A stretch of 64,000 nucleotides of DNA from Xenorhabdus japonica. Its GTDB lineage: Bacteria; Pseudomonadota; Gammaproteobacteria; Enterobacterales; Enterobacteriaceae. The stretch is taken from NCBI RefSeq assembly GCF_900115195.1, contig NZ_FOVO01000005.1, forward strand, positions 1 to 64,000. The letters run 5' to 3'. The first letter of the stretch is position 1; the number at the start of each line of letters is the position of its first letter. Made by a program: the position numbers and the translations under genes. The notes under the pieces are model-generated. The model saw only the letters and a list, made by a program, of their open reading frames with translations, was not told the DNA's origin and made no database searches. Shown here one piece after another: positions 60,382 to 64,000 of the stretch.

Positions 60382-60918
60382 CCGCACCCGAACCCACCCT
60401 ATGACCCCATCGGACTTGAAGGGGGCTTTAACCCGTATTCGTATGTCCATAACCCTACAAATTGGATCGATCCATTAGGGTTAGCGAGTTGTGATCCTAC
60501 TGGATACCATAAACGCAAAGCTCTTCGAACAGATGTTTATAATGCTCAACGCCCTACTGCTGGTCGTCATGCAACAAAACATATCAATGCAAAAGATGTT
60601 ACTGAAGCTAAAAATCTGAGTGTAGGCAAAGGAAGCTTAGATAAAAGACCTGAAGCATCTTATTTCCCGGAATATGCAGGTAAGGTAGCTGGCTTTGAAA
60701 AACAAGCTGCATATGGAGCTATTCGGAATGGTCATGCGTTTGACCACGGTGGAACTCGATTCATGTTCTATAAAAACCCTACAGGTCATGTTGGATATAA
60801 TGAAGGAAAATTAACCGATTGGGTAAGAATTGAAATGACGAATGCACCTATTCCTACTATTCACAGTTTCCCCGCATCGTTGGAACAAGTCGGAAAATAC
60901 ATTCCAGGAGTTCGTTAA
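60382..60918 (+). pseudogene. orphan Rhs C-terminal toxin tip, no start codon
   Basis: The frame is open from 60382 to TAA at 60916-60918 but has no start codon near its beginning; an ATG at 60378 is one base out of frame. It begins [19 protein letters not shown] and [11 protein letters not shown], the Rhs core end with the DPxGL cleavage pair, matching YDPIGL-type sequence in the intact rhs at 49553. A unique toxin part of about 140 residues follows ([52 protein letters not shown]). I do not recognise the family. It is a displaced or spare tip rather than a free gene. Its presumed immunity gene starts within its stop codon. Confidence 0.8.
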
Positions 60919-61268
60919 TGAAAAAAGATATATGGAAGAATATTCAGCCCTTAAGAATACCGAGTAGGTGGGTAATTGATGTAAATAATTTCTATGACTA
61001 TGAGCCTACTAAAGAAAATATGGATTGGTTCTATGGATCAATTTTGATTAGTGGACATAATTCTCTTGATGGCCTTTGCTTTGATTCACGGTATGAACCA
61101 GAAGGAGACCCTAACGGTTTATTTGTGTTAGATTTTTTCATCATAAAAATAAATAAAAAGACAGGAAAAACAGAAGAGGAAAAATTCCTAGGTAGTAAGC
61201 AAACAAGAGATAAAACCATGTTCATTAACATGCTTGAAGAATTTATGTTTACTGGAAAATATGAATAG
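60918..61268 (+). CDS. presumed immunity protein for orphan Rhs tip
   Basis: 116 residues, AT-rich. ATG overlaps the last base of the tip's TAA (TAATG), typical of toxin-immunity coupling. It is unrelated to the immunity protein at 54094. Many aromatic and charged residues (WVIDVNNFYDYEP, NGLFVLDFFIIKINKK) but no recognised domain. An unpaired immunity gene would protect against siblings that carry this tip. Confidence 0.7.
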   Translation: MKKDIWKNIQPLRIPSRWVIDVNNFYDYEPTKENMDWFYGSILISGHNSLDGLCFDSRYEPEGDPNGLFVLDFFIIKINKKTGKTEEEKFLGSKQTRDKTMFINMLEEFMFTGKYE

Positions 61269-61280
61269 TTAAATTTAAAG

Positions 61281-61319
61281 CCGGAAAGATCTCTGTGATC
61301 TTCCGGCTTTCTTCTTTTT
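61281..61319. terminator. terminator at start of second repeat copy
   Basis: Same hairpin as at 54543 (CCGGAAAGATC / GATCTTCCGG, then CTTTCTTCTTTTT), with loop TCTGT instead of CCCGT. It ends the orphan-tip immunity gene. Confidence 0.85.
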
Positions 61320-61341
61320 AAGAGCGGCTCACTCCCTGCCC

Positions 61342-61665
61342 TTAGTTGCTGTTGTAATCGCCAATCAGTTCCCGCATCCGCAGCTTAATTTCGCTGAGCT
61401 GGTCTTGCTGGCGCTGGTACTGTTGTTTCATGGTGCGGGTGTCGTCACTGTCAGGAATAAGCACCAGACAGCCCTCCAGTATTTTGACGGTGAGTGTGCC
61501 ACCAATATCAAAGCCTGCGGCCTTAAGCCATTGCCCTTTAAGATGGATTGCAGGCGGGGCATTGGCCTTGTCATTTTGCGGCACGTATCCCACGGTGTAA
61601 TAACGTTCTGTTTTCGTCGCTTTATTTACGGCACGGTTTTGCTTAGAATGCGCCTTAGCCATCAT
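61342..61665 (-). CDS. SymE-like type I toxin family protein, second copy
   Basis: Identical in protein sequence to the gene at 54604-54927 (107 residues, LKGQWLKAAGF and VKILEGCLVLIP motifs). Same AAGGAG site and double ATG. Located after the orphan-tip immunity gene, convergent with it, in the second copy of the repeat. Confidence 0.82.
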   Translation of the reverse strand: MMAKAHSKQNRAVNKATKTERYYTVGYVPQNDKANAPPAIHLKGQWLKAAGFDIGGTLTVKILEGCLVLIPDSDDTRTMKQQYQRQQDQLSEIKLRMRELIGDYNSN

Positions 61666-61738
61666 TCAACTCCTTGGTAGTTGCTTGTGGTGAGCAGCGT
61701 GTTCGGGTGCCCGCCCGAATACGTTGCGTTAATCGTTT

Positions 61739-62113
61739 TTACTTCATCTTGGAAGACCAGCGTTCAGCTTCATACTTAATGATCATGCCTTCCAGTACTT
61801 CTTTTATCACCTGCCGCTGTTCCGGCTGCATATTGCTGATCGCCTGAAACTGTAGAGCTAAATCGCTATCAGGTTGTAGCTCATCGTCTTCAAATATCAG
61901 TGAATCTGTCGTGACTCGCAATGTCTGCGCTATCTTCTTAACCGCTTCCAGAGACGGTAACGAAATCCCGCCCTCATAGCGTTTTACTTGTGTCACGTGA
62001 ATGCCGATAGCATCCGCTAATGCCTGTTGTGATAAGCCTTTTTGCTTGCGCAGGGTGATGAGTCTGTTAGCAATACTCATTGAATTAAACCAGTCAGAGA
62101 AATTTGCCTTCAT
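61739..62113 (-). CDS. XRE-family transcriptional regulator, second copy
   Basis: Identical in protein sequence to the regulator at 55001-55375, with the same GGGGGAT before ATG and the same palindrome in the divergent gap (62146-62163). Two copies would share operators, so each could repress both primase-like genes. Confidence 0.85.
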   Translation of the reverse strand: MKANFSDWFNSMSIANRLITLRKQKGLSQQALADAIGIHVTQVKRYEGGISLPSLEAVKKIAQTLRVTTDSLIFEDDELQPDSDLALQFQAISNMQPEQRQVIKEVLEGMIIKYEAERWSSKMK

Positions 62114-62210
62114 TCTATCCCCCAAAAAATGCTTGCTTTATATCGGTATCCTATCGGATACTAAATAAAAGAGCAATGGAATCTTGACGCAATTTTAGGA
62201 AGGTCACTTT

Positions 62211-64000
62211 ATGGCTCGCATTCCCGAAGCAGAGTTGCAACACCTGAAATCCGCCGTCTCCTTAGTGGCTGTCATTGAGCAGCAGGGGCGGCAGTTGTTT
62301 AAGCGCGGTAAGGATATGACTGTGCTGTGCCCGTTCCATCAGGAGAAAACGCCCTCGATGATGATCACGCCCGCCAAAAATCTCTATCACTGCTTTGGCT
62401 GCGGGGCAGGCGGTTCGGTGCTCGACTGGGTAATGAAAACCGAAGGGTTAAGTCTGCGCCATGCCGTGGAACGCCTGCGTGCCGTGCTGGGGCACAATCC
62501 GGCGATCGAGCCGCTGGTGCAGCCTGCGGAGCTGGCCGATGAGACCCTCGGGCAACCGGTGCTGCTGTCACGGGTGGTTGCGTTTTATCACCATACGCTG
62601 CTGAATGCCCCGGAAGCACAGGCCTATCTGGCGAAGCGGCGACTCAACCATCCTGAATTAGTCGCGCAGTTTAAGCTGGGCTTTGCCAACCGCACGCTGG
62701 GCTACCGTCTGCCACCGAAAAAAGTCAAAGCCGGCGAGGAGATCCGCCGCCGCCTGATAGCGACCGGGGTGCTGCGGGAGAACGGGCGTGAGCATCTGCG
62801 TGGATCGCTGGTTGTGCCCGTTATCGGCGCTGAGGGGCAGGTACATGAGCTGTACGGGCGCAAAATCGGCGACGACCAGCGCCAGTCCATTATCCGTCAT
62901 CTGTACCTGCCGGGGGCACATCAGGGGGTCTGGAATGAAGCGGCGCTGGGTGCCTCCAGAACGCTGATCCTGTGCGAATCGCTGATTGATGCGATGTCGT
63001 TCTGGGTGACGGGGCAGCGCAATGTGACAGCCGCTTACGGGGTGAACGGCGTCATCGCGGATCACTGGCAGGCGTTCGAACAGCACGGCATTAAGCAGGT
63101 GCTGATCGCCTTTGATAATGATACCGCCGGCAATGATGCGGCCGTGAAACTGGCGGCAGCACTGGTTGCTAAAGGGATCACGCCCTTGCGCGTGGTGTTC
63201 CCGCCGGAAATGGATGCCAACGAATACCTGTGTCAGATGGCCGAACCCGAATCGGCCTTTGCCCTGCTGATTGAGAGTGCTGTACCGATGCAGGATGCAG
63301 CGGATATGGTAGCCCTTGAGCGCCAGACGGCTGAGCCGGACACCGCGCCAGAACCCGCTTCCCCTTTAGCCGCTGGACCCGTACCCAGCGTGACGCCGAA
63401 TGTCGTCTGTGAATCCGGTGAGCATGGCGAGCTGCTTATCTCGATCGGCACACTCCAATGGTGCTTACGGGGCATGGGCGCAGTCAAAGCAGGCGCTGCC
63501 ACGATGAAACTCAATGCGCAGGTGCTGGACACACAAAGCGGCGTCCTGTTCGCCGACGGGGTTGACCTGATGAGTGCCCGCAGCCGAAACAGCTATGCCA
63601 GACTGGCCGCCACCGAACTGGGGCTGGGAGAGGCTGAGTTGCGCCGTTCGCTGGGGCAGGTGTTACTGGCCGTCGAACAGGGGCAACAGCAACCCACCTC
63701 AGGCACCGAACCCCACGTACCGGCGATGGGGATCGCTGAACGGGAAGCGGCACTGGCCTTGCTGCAAGATCCCTATCTGACAGCACGAGTGACCGCTGAC
63801 TTAGCCGCCTGTGGCGTGGTCGGTGAATCCACTAACTTACTGGCGGGTTTTTTGGCGGCCGTGAGTCGCAAACTGCCCAAACCGTTAGCCGTCCTGATCC
63901 AGAGCAGCAGCGCCGCGGGAAAGAGCAGCTTAATGGAGGCGGTACTGAACCTGATACCGGAAGAAGAACGCATCCAGTACAGCGCCATGACCGGGCAAAG
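62211..64000 (+). CDS. CHC2/TOPRIM primase-like protein, second copy, cut by window end
   Basis: First 596 codons of a gene identical, as far as seen, to 55473-58187: CHC2 finger, TOPRIM residues and the Walker A SSSAAGKSSLME are included before the edge. Whether it continues to a second recombinase and another Rhs tip cannot be seen. Confidence 0.88.
   Translation, partial: MARIPEAELQHLKSAVSLVAVIEQQGRQLFKRGKDMTVLCPFHQEKTPSMMITPAKNLYHCFGCGAGGSVLDWVMKTEGLSLRHAVERLRAVLGHNPAIEPLVQPAELADETLGQPVLLSRVVAFYHHTLLNAPEAQAYLAKRRLNHPELVAQFKLGFANRTLGYRLPPKKVKAGEEIRRRLIATGVLRENGREHLRGSLVVPVIGAEGQVHELYGRKIGDDQRQSIIRHLYLPGAHQGVWNEAALGASRTLILCESLIDAMSFWVTGQRNVTAAYGVNGVIADHWQAFEQHGIKQVLIAFDNDTAGNDAAVKLAAALVAKGITPLRVVFPPEMDANEYLCQMAEPESAFALLIESAVPMQDAADMVALERQTAEPDTAPEPASPLAAGPVPSVTPNVVCESGEHGELLISIGTLQWCLRGMGAVKAGAATMKLNAQVLDTQSGVLFADGVDLMSARSRNSYARLAATELGLGEAELRRSLGQVLLAVEQGQQQPTSGTEPHVPAMGIAEREAALALLQDPYLTARVTADLAACGVVGESTNLLAGFLAAVSRKLPKPLAVLIQSSSAAGKSSLMEAVLNLIPEEERIQYSAMTGQ

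Larger units (their letters stand above)
61281..64000. repeat. long direct repeat, copy 2
   Basis: Second copy of 54543-57262, shifted by 6738 bases and cut off by the window end. The shared stem sequence begins immediately after a different immunity gene in each case, which places the repeat boundary at the terminator. Confidence 0.9.

Noticed and set aside
54543-64000. CRISPR array
   Set aside because: The repeats seen are one long duplication and short 11-bp phased motifs; there is no repeat-spacer pattern anywhere in the window.

Overview
The window reads as chromosome of an entomopathogenic member of the Morganellaceae, most likely Xenorhabdus (Photorhabdus is the alternative). Housekeeping proteins align closely with Escherichia coli proteins from memory, the backbone is moderately AT-rich, and there is an intergenic palindromic repeat (10339-10480) of a kind I associate with Xenorhabdus and Photorhabdus. 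No database search was possible, so family names rest on recalled motifs and gene order.

Layout: (1) 1-4750 is a very AT-rich accessory block: a decayed fragment, a small unknown gene, and a two-gene unit encoding a UGSC-like two-domain protein and an enolase-like protein, with an AraC-type regulator convergent to it. (2) 5003-9305 carries speA, metK and sprT. (3) 9306-15001 holds a lipoprotein, an iron or cobalamin-type binding protein with a Fur-box candidate, an aldehyde dehydrogenase and a DASS-type anion transporter. (4) 15355-25490 is the core eno-pyrG-mazG-relA-rlmD block with divergent barA; mazEF is absent. (5) 25480-31600 carries dgt, mtnN, btuF, erpA, hemL and a TSUP permease. (6) 32110-43685 carries mrcB, hrpB, sfsA, dksA, gluQ, pcnB, folK, panB and panC. 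In this block pcnB starts with AUU, as in E. coli, and thpR is missing between hrpB and sfsA.

(7) 44320-54531 is a type VI secretion effector island: a tssF copy broken by an amber codon, vgrG, a DUF2169 adaptor, a PAAR-like DUF4150 tip, a 1514-residue Rhs toxin and its presumed immunity gene. Base composition shifts up in the structural genes and falls sharply in the toxin tip and immunity gene.

(8) 54543-64000 is the most unusual part. A module of terminator, symE-like toxin, XRE regulator, CHC2/TOPRIM/ATPase primase-like protein, short direct repeats and tyrosine recombinase is followed by an orphan Rhs toxin tip with its own immunity gene. The same module then starts again, offset by exactly 6738 bp and apparently identical up to the window edge. 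This suggests a repeating array in which each Rhs tip-immunity pair is followed by a self-contained mobile-looking module. Recombination at the shared Rhs DPIGL site would swap the toxin tip and leave the module in place.
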